From assembly GCA_036924285.1 (NCBI GenBank), contig JAYKYS010000016.1, positions 1 through 64,000 on the forward strand: DNA of 64,000 bases, given 5' to 3'. The notes under the pieces were generated by a model. That model was not told where the DNA came from. It searched no databases and saw only the letters and a program-made list of their open reading frames with translations. Origin of the DNA: Asterella californica (lineage: Eukaryota; Streptophyta; Marchantiopsida; Marchantiales; Aytoniaceae). Numbering within the stretch: position 1 is the first letter of the stretch; each line of letters opens with the position of its first letter. The position numbers were made by a program, and so were the translations under genes. Of this stretch, positions 1-7,563 are shown one piece after another.

Positions 1-658
1 ACGAACTTTTGAACCCACCACCATCACCTTGGACTTCGAAAGGTTCACTTCCATCTGCATGTTGTTCCAAAACACCTCAAAAGCATCCAAATGTCATTGT
101 AAACTCAAAGGATCACATGATAGAAGGATGATATCATCAGCATAAATCAATGCTTGAATGATATACATTCCCAACTTCACACCTTCTCCTTCAAATTCAG
201 CAAGACATCTCTCCACGTCATCAATGAAGATACCAAATAGAGTAGAGAGAGAAGACAACCTTGAATACCTGCAATGGTGCTAAAGATCTTTTTTGATTGT
301 GTCGAGGTAAGCTTCACATAAACTCGTTCATAGAGTTTAGAAATCGCTGCTATCATGTCTTTAGGAACACCAATGATAATAATCAACAAGTCTGGCAATG
401 ATAACAAGTCTGACCCATAAAAGCTTCCTAGGCACCCTATCAAAAGTTTTTATGTAGTCAATAAAAGCAGCATAGAGAGATTTATCATTACCTTTGGACT
501 TCTCCCAAGCAACACGAAGACAAAGGATATGATCAATGGTGCTAAAGGTAAGACGGAAACTTGCTTGTGAACGAGCTCTCACATTGGATCCTTCTGCCCA
601 AACTTGAGTTTTCTCTCTAGCAAGCTCCCATACAACTTGGCAAAGATGTTGCCCACCA
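1..658 (-). pseudogene. Degenerate LINE reverse transcriptase relic (continues from the preceding unit)
   Basis: This is a second, older copy of the RT core, about 90-95% identical by eye to 2450-3082. The complete relic in later units is ~813 bp, so its first ~155 bases lie outside the window. On the minus strand it still encodes pieces such as YERVYVKLTSTQSK, FDRVPRKLLW and FSTIDHILCLR, but these fall in different frames. The motif-B counterpart reads GCLLS instead of GCPLSP. A ~24-bp local duplication near 377-402 disrupts the frame further. The relic ends abruptly near 658, where it meets an RT fragment in the opposite orientation. It cannot encode a working enzyme. Confidence 0.85.
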
Positions 659-768
659 CCAAACTCTATGGTAGCTTGTTGGAGACAAAACTCAACGCTT
701 GGGTAGAAGGTTCTGAAGTGAGAACTCATTCACAAGCTGGTTTTCATCTGAACTTTAGCACCATTGAT
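543..768. repeat. Imperfect palindrome of two head-to-head RT fragments
   Basis: The minus-strand relic end (about 543-657) and the plus-strand fragment (659-768) derive from the same part of the RT gene, in opposite orientation, with essentially no spacer. The plus side reads KLYGSLLETKL and SQAGF; the minus side carries the counterparts of the same region. The plus-strand arm is clearly more diverged (about 75-80% by eye), so the two arms come from different LINE copies and not from a recent fold-back duplication. The same structure recurs in every unit. Confidence 0.7.
659..768 (+). pseudogene. RT fragment, plus orientation
   Basis: The translation in plus frame gives KLYGSLLETKLNAWVEGSE, followed by a segment with SQAGF and FSTIDH. 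These match the RT N-terminal palm region of the main ORF2 (KLYGSLLERKL, SQAGFR, FSTIDH), but with many substitutions. The homology stops at the GATCA of FSTIDH. The sequence then jumps without spacer into the ORF1 C-terminal region at 769. The join is a recombination breakpoint, not a gene fusion with obvious meaning. Confidence 0.8.
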
Positions 769-1360
769 CACAACGAGATACAGCGATGGCTAACAAAGTT
801 GTCTTGAAGGGGAGGCAGATCTGGTTGTATCCTGATCTCACACCGCTACAACCTGAAGCCAAGCGGAAGGAGCTTGTGAAGGTAAAAGAGGCTTAACAAG
901 GAGGGTTCATTGCTTTCTTAAGAGATGGACGTGTTGTTGTCACACAAAGGAGACGAGATGCTTCCAAATAGCAATTTCCGACCCTTAGAGTTATGATGTG
1001 GAACATTCATGGGCTTACTAAGTCAAAGTACACAAGCGCTTTACCCATTTGGAACAAGGCTGATATCATCAACTTGGTGGAGACATGAGAACATGAAGGA
1101 AACAATGTACATGAGTTGGATGGTTTTACTTTGATCGGCTCTACTTGGAACAAGCGCAAGCAACATAAAGGACGTGGTTTTGGAGGTATTGCAACTTACG
1201 GCAGATCTTATTTGCATCAGCTTGTTGAAGTGGTTCTTCAAGATGTGGGTGGATAATATCATTGGATTCGAGTTGGTGGAGAAAGTAGATCTCCATGTTA
1301 TATCGCAATCTGCTATTTTGCATCTTTGAGCATGTCTATCTATCAGACTAGAGCATGTAG
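769..1360 (+). pseudogene. ORF1 C-terminus plus ORF2 endonuclease start, plus orientation (left arm of the inverted repeat)
   Basis: This is a truncated plus-strand LINE copy, inverted relative to 4293-4888 and about 98% identical by eye (592 versus 596 bp). It encodes the ORF1 C-terminal domain (ANKVVLKGRQIWLYPDLTPL) and reads through as CAA the codon that is TAA in the minus-strand copy. It then stops at TAA 894-896. The ancestral ORF1 end is probably the TAG at 969-971. ORF2 begins at ATG 993-995 with MWNIHGL, the endonuclease N-terminal motif. The frame is broken by TGA at 1086-1088, shared with the other arm, and by TAA at 1254-1256, private to this arm. It ends at 1360 against the 3' tail of the minus-strand LINE. 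Confidence 0.88.
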
Positions 1361-1464
1361 AATGAATGAATGAATATCAAGCCCGGAAGACCCAAAGAGT
1401 CAAAGGCAGAAAAAAATACAATACAAAGTCAACATGTGAGCCTAGGAAACCCTAGGAGATCGTA
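1361..1464 (-). other. LINE 3' UTR and (ATTC)n tail
   Basis: This stretch lies between the ORF2 stop and the inverted ORF1/endonuclease fragment. On the plus strand 1361-1375 is AATG repeated three times plus AAT, giving an ATTC-type tail at the 3' end of the minus-strand element. A poly-A-like run (T on the minus strand) lies near 1410. Short tandem repeats at the 3' end are usual for several LINE lineages and mark where reverse transcription starts. The tail abuts a piece of another LINE copy, so this insertion probably landed inside a relative. Confidence 0.75.
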
Positions 1465-2298
1465 TCAATGCAAAAGAGCATTGGTTCGACAAGAAACTAT
1501 ATCTCTAATATAAAGCCCTAGTGGGAGAGCTGACATCTGTAAAAGTGTATAGAAATCACTAGCAACTATCTTATGTCTACATCTAATCTCATCATACAAG
1601 GGACATACAATGAATACATGATCATTATCCTCTATCTGATCTAAATCACAAAGTCTACAAAGCCGTTCACTCCTAACAATGTTTAGCCAACGTCCTTCCT
1701 CAATGCCAAGTCTATGAGAGCTTGTGCGGTACTGAGCGATGATATGTGGAAGAGAGATTGAAATAAGTGTCCGGAGGTACTCTTGTTCACAATACACCAA
1801 CATGGGGTTGACATGTTGCTGATAGTAAGCCATCTTGGTCTTGGGTTGAGACCATATAGCATGTAAAAACCTTTTCTGAATCAACTCCCGAAGAGCAATA
1901 GGTGGAAGGTCAAAATCACGCTCAAAAATGTTCCATCTTCCACACCAAGCCACCACATCAGCATACCAACCAAATGAGAATGTAGCTCTTAGAGCTTGAC
2001 AAGGTAATCTCGTCTCTCCAAGAGATCTCACTCTTGAGACATAAATGATAGTCAAGTAAAGAGCTTCTGCTTCCACGGATAAGCAACCAGATTCAGCAAG
2101 GAGCATAGCATATGGTGTTTGGCATCTTACACCAAGCTCCACTTGTAAGAACACTTTTTGAACCTTCTCGATACGTTCCCAAGCTCCTTTCCTTGCACCA
2201 GGCCCCCACACTTGAACACCATAAAGTATCACAGGCAAAATCAAACTCTGAAGAGAAACTTTCTCAAATCCCATGCTAAGAGATGAGCACGTCGACAA
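1465..2298 (-). pseudogene. ORF2 C-terminal region with a CCHC-type zinc-binding motif
   Basis: This open frame of 277 codons follows the RT in another frame. It starts inside the conserved block that precedes ILPVILYGVQVWGP, a motif usual just after the RT thumb in LINE proteins. Residues 214-232 form C-x2-C-x9-H-x4-C (LCRLC, then HVFIVC), the zinc-knuckle-like motif found at the C-terminus of many LINE ORF2 proteins and thought to bind nucleic acid. Residue 178 is Leu in units 1-4 and Pro in units 5-11. The frame ends in TNALLH and a TGA. The start given is only where this frame opens, not a real translation start. Confidence 0.85.
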
Positions 2299-4091
2299 CG
2301 ATTCAAAAGAGAGTACAAAGCTTTGTAACCAGCTTCAACTCTCTTATGAATGCACAAAGCCCAACCGTAGTTATGAGAGAAGTCAATGCCCAAGTACTTG
2401 TAACTCTCCACTTGTTGTAAAACTTGGCCCTTGTAGAGAAAAGAATGGCGCACTTTTGAACCCACCACCATCACCTTGGACTTCGAAAGGTTCACTTCCA
2501 TCTGCATGTTGTTGCAAAAGACCTCAAGAGCATCCAAATGTCATTGTAAACTCAAAGGATCACGTGATAGAAGGATGATATCATCAGCATAAATCAATGC
2601 TTGAATGATATAGATTCCCAACTTCACACCTTCTCCTCCAAATTCAGCAAGACATTTCTCCACGTCATCGATGAAGATACCAAATAGAGTAGGGGAGAGA
2701 GGACAACCTTGAATGACTCCAATAGTGCTAAAGATCTCCTTTGATTGTGTCGAGGTAAGCTTCACATAAACTCGTTCATAGAGTTTAGAAACCGCTGCCA
2801 TCATGTCTTTAGGAACACCAATGGCAACAAGTCTGTCCCATAAGAGCTTCCTAGGCACCCTATCAAAAGCTTTTGTGTAGTCGATAAAAGTAGCATAGAG
2901 AGCTTTACCATTTTCTTTTGACTTCTTCCAAGCAACACGAAGACAAAGAATATGATCAATGGTGCTAAAGGTAGGACGAAAACCTGCTTGTGAACGAGCT
3001 CTCACATTAGATTCTTCTGCCCAAACACTGAGTTTTCTCTCTAGCAAGCTCCCATACAACTTGGCAAAGATGTTGCCCACCATGATAGTTCTATAGTTGG
3101 TAACATCATCCTTCTTGCCCGACTTGTGGATGAGAATCACTTTGTGCATAAACCAACTCTTAGGGAAACCATGTACAGCAGCATCATTCAGAAGCTTGGT
3201 AAGTATAGGAATGAGAGAATCACCTCCCCATTGTAGTAGCTCTGCAGAAAGTCCTTCTAGATCCTCAGATTTTCCACTTGCAAGCCTACTGAGCTGATGT
3301 CGTACTTCGTCCATTGAAAAGGTCTGCGGTAGTCCTTCACTTTGTGGCATACATGGTGCATTTGGAGAGAAGTAAAGTTGCTCAACGTAGGACATCAAAG
3401 CGGAAGGATCAAGACTTGGTGAACTTGGACGGGATGCTAAACGTCTCCAAAAAGCTTTGGGATCCTTCTGAAAATCAAAAGCAAGTTCCAAGCCTTTCTT
3501 TCTCAAGAAAGCTCTCTTCTTACGTTTGATCAACTGCTTGTACAAGGTTGTTGCTTCCAAGTCACAAGCCTTGTCTAGAACCTTTAACCGAGCAAGTTTG
3601 CACTCTTCATCAAACCAGCCATTGCAAGGGTTACCTTTGAGCTTTCTGCTTGAGTGTTGAGAGAAAAACCGAGTTGCAATTTTCTTCAAGACATCCGTCA
3701 ATTGTGTATCTCGTTGGTCAAGATTGTGGCTCCACTGTGTAATAGATATCAAATTCTCTAGAGCAGTTTGATAAAGATGTCTTTTCCGATGATCAAGACG
3801 AAGTCTAGAGGTAGTGTTGCTCCCATCAAAACCTTTCAACTTGTAAGGTGCAAATGAGCTAGACAAGGATAGTGAGAACAGTAGAGGAGTGTGATCAGAT
3901 TCAGGTTGTAGATCCAAAACTTCAAATGCTGAAATGAGTGAACTATCAAGAGATGAGGAGAGGAGGTAGTCTACTATGCTTGATCCAGAGGTAGAGACGT
4001 ATGTTTTCATGTTAGAGCTAGGAAAACGGGATGTACCGTTCAGAATTTTCAAACTACAGATTGCTCCAAAAGTCAAGAAGTGTTCTTTCAT
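2241..4091 (-). pseudogene. ORF2 reverse transcriptase domain, split by one stop (unit 1)
   Basis: The first part (4091-2541, 516 codons) begins in the endonuclease C-terminus with SDH at residues 65-67, the conserved catalytic-pocket histidine motif. RT motif A is FIDYTKAFD, with Asp at 404. Motif B is QGCPLSP at 461-467 and motif C is YADD at 501-504. A TGA at 2543-2541 follows 12 residues after YADD. The same frame continues at 2537-2241 through NLSKSK and YKYLGIDFS (motifs D and E) to a stop in LRKFLFRV. Catalytic aspartates are intact, so the core was functional before the stop and frameshifts arose. Confidence 0.92.
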
Positions 4092-4108
4092 GTCATTGGT
4101 GGATGTAT

Positions 4109-4660
4109 CTAAGGAGGCACGGGACCAGTAGGATCATCATCTTCTTCAAGAATAGGGGAGTGGTCAAGAGCATAGAATTGTGTGAATTGGCAAGTGTGAA
4201 CTCTAGCATTGAAATCTCCCATCATAAAGACCTTGCCCTTCTCTTGATATCTCAAAACATCAATAGAAAGACGATGGAAAGGTTGGCTCGTGCTACATGC
4301 TCTAGTCTGATAGATAGACATGCTCAAAGATGCAAAATAGCAGATTGCGATATAACATGCAGATCTACTTTCTCCACCAACTCGAATCCAATGATATTGT
4401 CCACCCACATCTTGAAGAACCACTTCAACAAGCTGATGCAAATAAGATCTGACGTAAGTTGCAATACCTCCAAAACCACGTCCTTTATGTTGCTTGCGCT
4501 TGTTCCAAGTAGAGCCGATCAAAGTAAAACCATCCAACTCATGTACATTGTTTCCTTCATGTTCTCATGTCTCCACCAAGTTGATGATATCAGCCTTGTT
4601 CCAAATGGGTAAAGCGCTTGTGTACTTTGACTTAGTAAGCCCATGAATGTTCCACATCAT
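4109..4660 (-). pseudogene. ORF2 endonuclease domain, N-terminal part (unit 1)
   Basis: This is an APE-like endonuclease that would nick target DNA to prime reverse transcription. On the minus strand it has MWNIHGL at the start, an ETW counterpart whose Trp codon is TGA (4567-4565), GFGGIATYV, and MGDFNARV with the catalytic Asp and Asn near 4219-4208. The frame ends at TAG 4111-4109. A one-base shift near 4125 would join it to the downstream frame, which continues as SRASLDTSTNDMKEHF. The SDH motif lies in that next frame. Much of this domain lies in the right arm of the inverted repeat. Confidence 0.88.
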
Positions 4661-4888
4661 AACTCTAAGGGTCGGAAATTGCTATTTGGAAGCATCTCGT
4701 CTCCTTTGTGTGACAACAACACGTCCTTCTCTTAAGAAAGCAATGAAAAACCTTTCCTTGTTAAACCTCTTTTACCTTCACAAGCTCCTTCCGCTTGGCT
4801 TCAGCTTATAGCGGTGTGAGATCAGGATACAACCAGATCTGTCTCCCCTTCAAGACAGCTTTGTTAGCCATCGCTGTATCTCGTTGTG
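4293..4888 (-). repeat. Right arm of the ~590-bp inverted repeat (unit 1)
   Basis: The reverse complement of 4293-4888 matches 769-1360 with about a dozen differences and a 4-bp length change near 4746-4751. The arms enclose 2.93 kb that contains the rest of ORF2 and the 3' UTR. Equivalent right arms lie at 10392-10987, 16491-17086, 22590-23185, 28689-29284, 34788-35383, 40886-41481, 46985-47580, 53084-53679 and 59183-59778. A transcript crossing both arms could fold into a long double-stranded stem. Confidence 0.92.
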
Positions 4889-5437
4889 CCTGATCTGCAA
4901 ACTTAGCCAATATTGCTCGAGGTTGTGAGCCTTTTTGCCCTATGCGGTAAGCTTGAACTAGGATAGGCTTGTGAACATGTAACGTGTCAGCAAAGAAAGT
5001 GGTAGCTACTTCTTTGGTCTCTTCCTTCTCTAGCTCAGGTAAACCGGATATTCTCACATTTTTCACCCTTGAGAGTTGGTTCAACTTTTCGTTCTCTTGC
5101 TCTTGAAAAAGAGAGACTTGAGCCGCCTTGGTAGCTTCAGCATAAGATTTCATCTTCATCTCCAACTTCTCTACTACTTCTTTGAAATTAACATTTACCA
5201 CCACAGATTTCTCCTCAGCAGAAACAGCAGATGCTGAGAGTGTAGAGGAGAAATCTCTTTGGTAGTTGTAGCATCAACGGTTTGCATGTTCTTCAAAGCA
5301 TGAACATCGCACACAACAGAAACAAGCTCACTCTTATGTGCTATGAGCTCTCGATGCAGATCTGCTACTTCAACCGATACTTCTTCCACCGCTGCCAACA
5401 CCTTATGAAGGAGTTGTTTAATCTCCTCCATCATCAC
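4683..5437 (-). pseudogene. LINE ORF1 (L1 ORF1p-like RNA-binding protein), disrupted, unit 1
   Basis: ORF1 proteins coat LINE RNA and act as nucleic-acid chaperones. The start at 5437 (MMMEEIKQLL) opens an 80-codon segment rich in regularly spaced Leu, Val and Ile, a likely coiled coil. A frameshift between about 5280 and 5205 moves to a second frame (5204-4806). That frame carries an RRM-like core (NVRISGLPE, then AYRIG) and the C-terminal domain (PRAILAKF, then LKGRQIWLYPDLTPL), the arrangement of L1 ORF1p. TAA at 4808-4806 replaces the CAA seen in the 769-1360 copy. Frame traces continue to RRRDASK and TAG at 4685-4683, the probable ancestral end. The 5204 frame opens with GTG in most units, so it is not an independent gene. 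Confidence 0.85.
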
Positions 5438-5473
5438 CGAAGAACTAGTTTAACAAATCAGCGAGCTAAGAGC

Positions 5474-5754
5474 ACACCTCAAAACCTCAATTCTCCTCAG
5501 ATCGCAAATAGATTCATCTCAATGGAAGCGTCTCGCCGAGACCTTTCCAATGGTACCAAGCTTGCTCAAAACCAACAACCACAGCTCCTTCGACGATCGA
5601 TTTTGTCCACGGGTGTCAACTCCTCTCTCCAACAGGTCTGCGAAATAGAAACACACCTCAACGCCTCAATTCTCCTCATATCGCAACAAGATTTATCTCA
5701 ATGGAAGCGTCTCGCCGAGACCTTTCCAATGGTACCAAGCTTGCTCAAAACCAA
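5474..5754. repeat. Direct duplication of a ~102-bp block in the 5' region
   Basis: Positions 5474-5575 and 5653-5754 are close copies at a period of 179 bp, almost identical in their last ~65 bases (from TCTCAATGGAAGCG onward). Each copy contains a 13-bp perfect palindrome, GTCTCGCCGAGAC, at 5530-5542 and 5709-5721. In units 5-10 the second palindrome is broken by G to A at the equivalent of 5717. Repeated blocks in the 5' UTR are common in LINEs and often carry promoter activity, but no function can be shown here. Confidence 0.85.
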
Positions 5755-5813
5755 TTATACATCAACTTCGCATGACGACAAGAGTACTACTTGTATCTCC
5801 ACTCAGCGGAGAG

Positions 5814-5833
5814 TAAATATATTGTCCACGTGG
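5814..5833 (-). promoter_or_regulatory. Candidate LINE promoter elements: G-box-like CCACGTGG and AT-rich box
   Basis: On the minus strand CCACGTGG (5833-5826, containing CACGTG) is followed 2 bp later by AATATATTTA (5823-5814), about 380 bp before the ORF1 start. A CACGTG with a TATA-like run resembles plant promoter architecture. LINE promoters are usually TATA-less and internal, so this may be chance. It is conserved in all ten complete copies, but so is the whole unit. Confidence 0.22.
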
Positions 5834-5944
5834 AGCTTTATCTTTCGACACGATAAGATCTCGGTGGCTCTTCAACATCAAAACACGTACGATAAAGATA
5901 TGTGGTGGTTTCACACCCTAGCCAATCTACAACACGACAACATC

Positions 5945-6757
5945 GACAACGGTTCAAAAGAGAATACAAAGCTTTGTAACAAGCTTCAACTCTCTTATGA
6001 ATGCACAAAACCCAACTGTAGTTATGAGAGAAGTCAATGCTCAAGTACTTGTAACTCTCCACCTTGTTGTAAAACTTGACCCTTGTAGAGAAAAGAATGA
6101 CGAACTTTTGAACCCACCACCATCACCTTGGACTTCGAAAGGTTCACTTCCATCTGCATGTTGTTCCAAAACACCTCAAAAGCATCCAAATGTCATTGTA
6201 AACTCAAAGGATCACATGATAGAAGGATGATATCATCAGCATAAATCAATGCTTGAATGATATACATTCCCAACTTCACACCTTCTCCTTCAAATTCAGC
6301 AAGACATCTCTCCACGTCATCAATGAAGATACCAAATAGAGTAGAGAGAGAAGACAACCTTGAATACCTGCAATGGTGCTAAAGATCTTTTTTGATTGTG
6401 TCGAGGTAAGCTTCACATAAACTCGTTCATAGAGTTTAGAAATCGCTGCTATCATGTCTTTAGGAACACCAATGATAATAATCAACAAGTCTGGCAATGA
6501 TAACAAGTCTGACCCATAAAAGCTTCCTAGGCACCCTATCAAAAGTTTTTATGTAGTCAATAAAAGCAGCATAGAGAGATTTATCATTACCTTTGGACTT
6601 CTCCCAAGCAACACGAAGACAAAGGATATGATCAATGGTGCTAAAGGTAAGACGGAAACTTGCTTGTGAACGAGCTCTCACATTGGATCCTTCTGCCCAA
6701 ACTTGAGTTTTCTCTCTAGCAAGCTCCCATACAACTTGGCAAAGATGTTGCCCACCA
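5945..6757 (-). pseudogene. Degenerate RT relic spanning the unit 1/2 boundary (complete copy)
   Basis: This is the first complete relic. It aligns with 2291-3082 of the main RT in the same orientation, with perhaps 5-10% divergence by eye. YKYLSIDFS (motif E) near 6050 and the YADD codons near 6230 are retained. Elsewhere a -1 change around 6340-6370 and the ~24-bp duplication near 6476-6501 break the frame. At the positions matching 2974 and 2914 it carries the bases found in units 7-11 of the main RT. At the position matching 2543 it has the TGA-creating base of units 1-6. Confidence 0.85.
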
Positions 6758-7459
6758 CCAAACTCTATGGTAGCTTGTTGGAGACAAAACTCAACGCTTG
6801 GGTAGAAGGTTCTGAAGTGAGAACTCATTCACAAGCTGGTTTTCATCTGAACTTTAGCACCATTGATCACAACGAGATACAGCGATGGCTAACAAAGTTG
6901 TCTTGAAGGGGAGGCAGATCTGGTTGTATCCTGATCTCACACCGCTACAACCTGAAGCCAAGCGGAAGGAGCTTGTGAAGGTAAAAGAGGCTTAACAAGG
7001 AGGGTTCATTGCTTTCTTAAGAGATGGACGTGTTGTTGTCACACAAAGGAGACGAGATGCTTCCAAATAGCAATTTCCGACCCTTAGAGTTATGATGTGG
7101 AACATTCATGGGCTTACTAAGTCAAAGTACACAAGCGCTTTACCCATTTGGAACAAGGCTGATATCATCAACTTGGTGGAGACATGAGAACATGAAGGAA
7201 ACAATGTACATGAGTTGGATGGTTTTACTTTGATCGGCTCTACTTGGAACAAGCGCAAGCAACATAAAGGACGTGGTTTTGGAGGTATTGCAACTTACGG
7301 CAGATCTTATTTGCATCAGCTTGTTGAAGTGGTTCTTCAAGATGTGGGTGGATAATATCATTGGATTCGAGTTGGTGGAGAAAGTAGATCTCCATGTTAT
7401 ATCGCAATCTGCTATTTTGCATCTTTGAGCATGTCTATCTATCAGACTAGAGCATGTAG
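6758..7459 (+). pseudogene. Plus-strand RT fragment joined to ORF1 end/endonuclease start, unit 2
   Basis: RT fragment 6758-6867 and inverted-repeat left arm 6868-7459. The lesions are those of unit 1: TAA at 6993-6995, TGA at 7185-7187 and TAA at 7353-7355. The 3' tail of the minus-strand LINE begins at 7460. Confidence 0.87.
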
Positions 7460-7563
7460 AATGAATGAATGAATATCAAGCCCGGAAGACCCAAAGAGTC
7501 AAAGGCAGAAAAAAATACAATACAAAGTCAACATGTGAGCCTAGGAAACCCTAGGAGATCGTA

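Larger units (their letters stand above)
1465..4660 (-). pseudogene. LINE ORF2 (endonuclease-reverse transcriptase), disrupted, unit 1
   Basis: ORF2 would make the nicking and cDNA-synthesis protein that carries out target-primed reverse transcription. The likely start is the tandem ATG at 4660-4655 (MMWNIHGL), 22 bp after the ancestral ORF1 TAG. Reading order is endonuclease (4660-~4040), RT (about 3900-2241) and C-terminal region (2298-1465), about 1,065 codons in total. Lesions are TGA at 4567-4565 replacing the Trp of an ETW motif, a frameshift near 4125, TGA at 2543-2541 and a frameshift near 2250. The first, second and fourth are in every full unit; the third is in units 1-6 only. Confidence 0.9.
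1361..5944 (-). mobile_element. Near-complete but inactive L1-type LINE (unit 1)
   Basis: Read on the minus strand, the element has a 5' region (5944-5438), ORF1 with an L1-type RNA-binding domain (5437-4683) and a 22-bp gap. ORF2 follows (4660-1465), with an apurinic-type endonuclease, RT and a C-terminal CCHC-like motif, then a ~100-bp 3' UTR ending in an ATTC-repeat tail (1375-1361). Two ORFs in this order, no LTRs and a simple-repeat tail define a non-LTR retrotransposon. The 5' limit is uncertain; homology to a different LINE fragment begins near 5945. No target-site duplication was found. Confidence 0.9.
5438..5944 (-). other. LINE 5' region, non-coding
   Basis: This ~500 bp lies upstream of ORF1 on the minus strand and holds no convincing protein. 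It contains a 102-bp block present twice (see next entry) and an AT-rich stretch beside a CACGTG. By position it would be the 5' UTR and internal promoter of the LINE. It is bounded at about 5945 by the RT relic. Whether all of it belonged to the original element is uncertain. Confidence 0.6.
1..6099. repeat. Array unit 1 (reference unit)
   Basis: This unit serves as the reference for variant positions. It has A at 1766 (Leu in the ORF2 C-terminal region), C at 1876, A at 2543 (TGA stop in RT), G at 2974, T at 2914, T at 3145, T at 4727, C at 5515 and G at 5717. Of the noted sites it differs from unit 2 only at 4727. The stretch 5438-5944 contains no recognisable gene and is described separately. 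Confidence 0.97.

Noticed and set aside
604..807. 67-codon plus-strand frame joining RT sequence to the ORF1 end as a possible fusion protein
   Set aside because: The frame merely runs across the recombination joint at 768/769 and stops soon after; neither part is a complete domain.
1041..1323. Minus-strand open frames of 73 and 60 codons in the left arm
   Set aside because: They are antisense to the plus-strand endonuclease fragment, and the 60-codon frame is lost in units 4-5 by one base change.
1361..1375. AATG repeats as an independent microsatellite
   Set aside because: They sit exactly at the 3' end of the LINE and are constant in number in all units, so they are better read as the element's tail.
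4031..4612. 193-codon plus-strand open frame
   Set aside because: It is the antisense shadow of the ORF2 endonuclease region and has no recognisable domain.
4806..5204. Second ORF1 frame as a separate small gene
   Set aside because: It opens with GTG in nine of ten units and continues the L1 ORF1p domain order after a frameshift, so it is the distal part of broken ORF1.
5282..6079. 265-codon plus-strand open frame present in all ten full units
   Set aside because: It runs antisense through the ORF1 coiled-coil segment, across the 5' region duplication and into the RT relic. Its translation resembles no protein family I recognise, and its conservation only reflects that of the whole unit.
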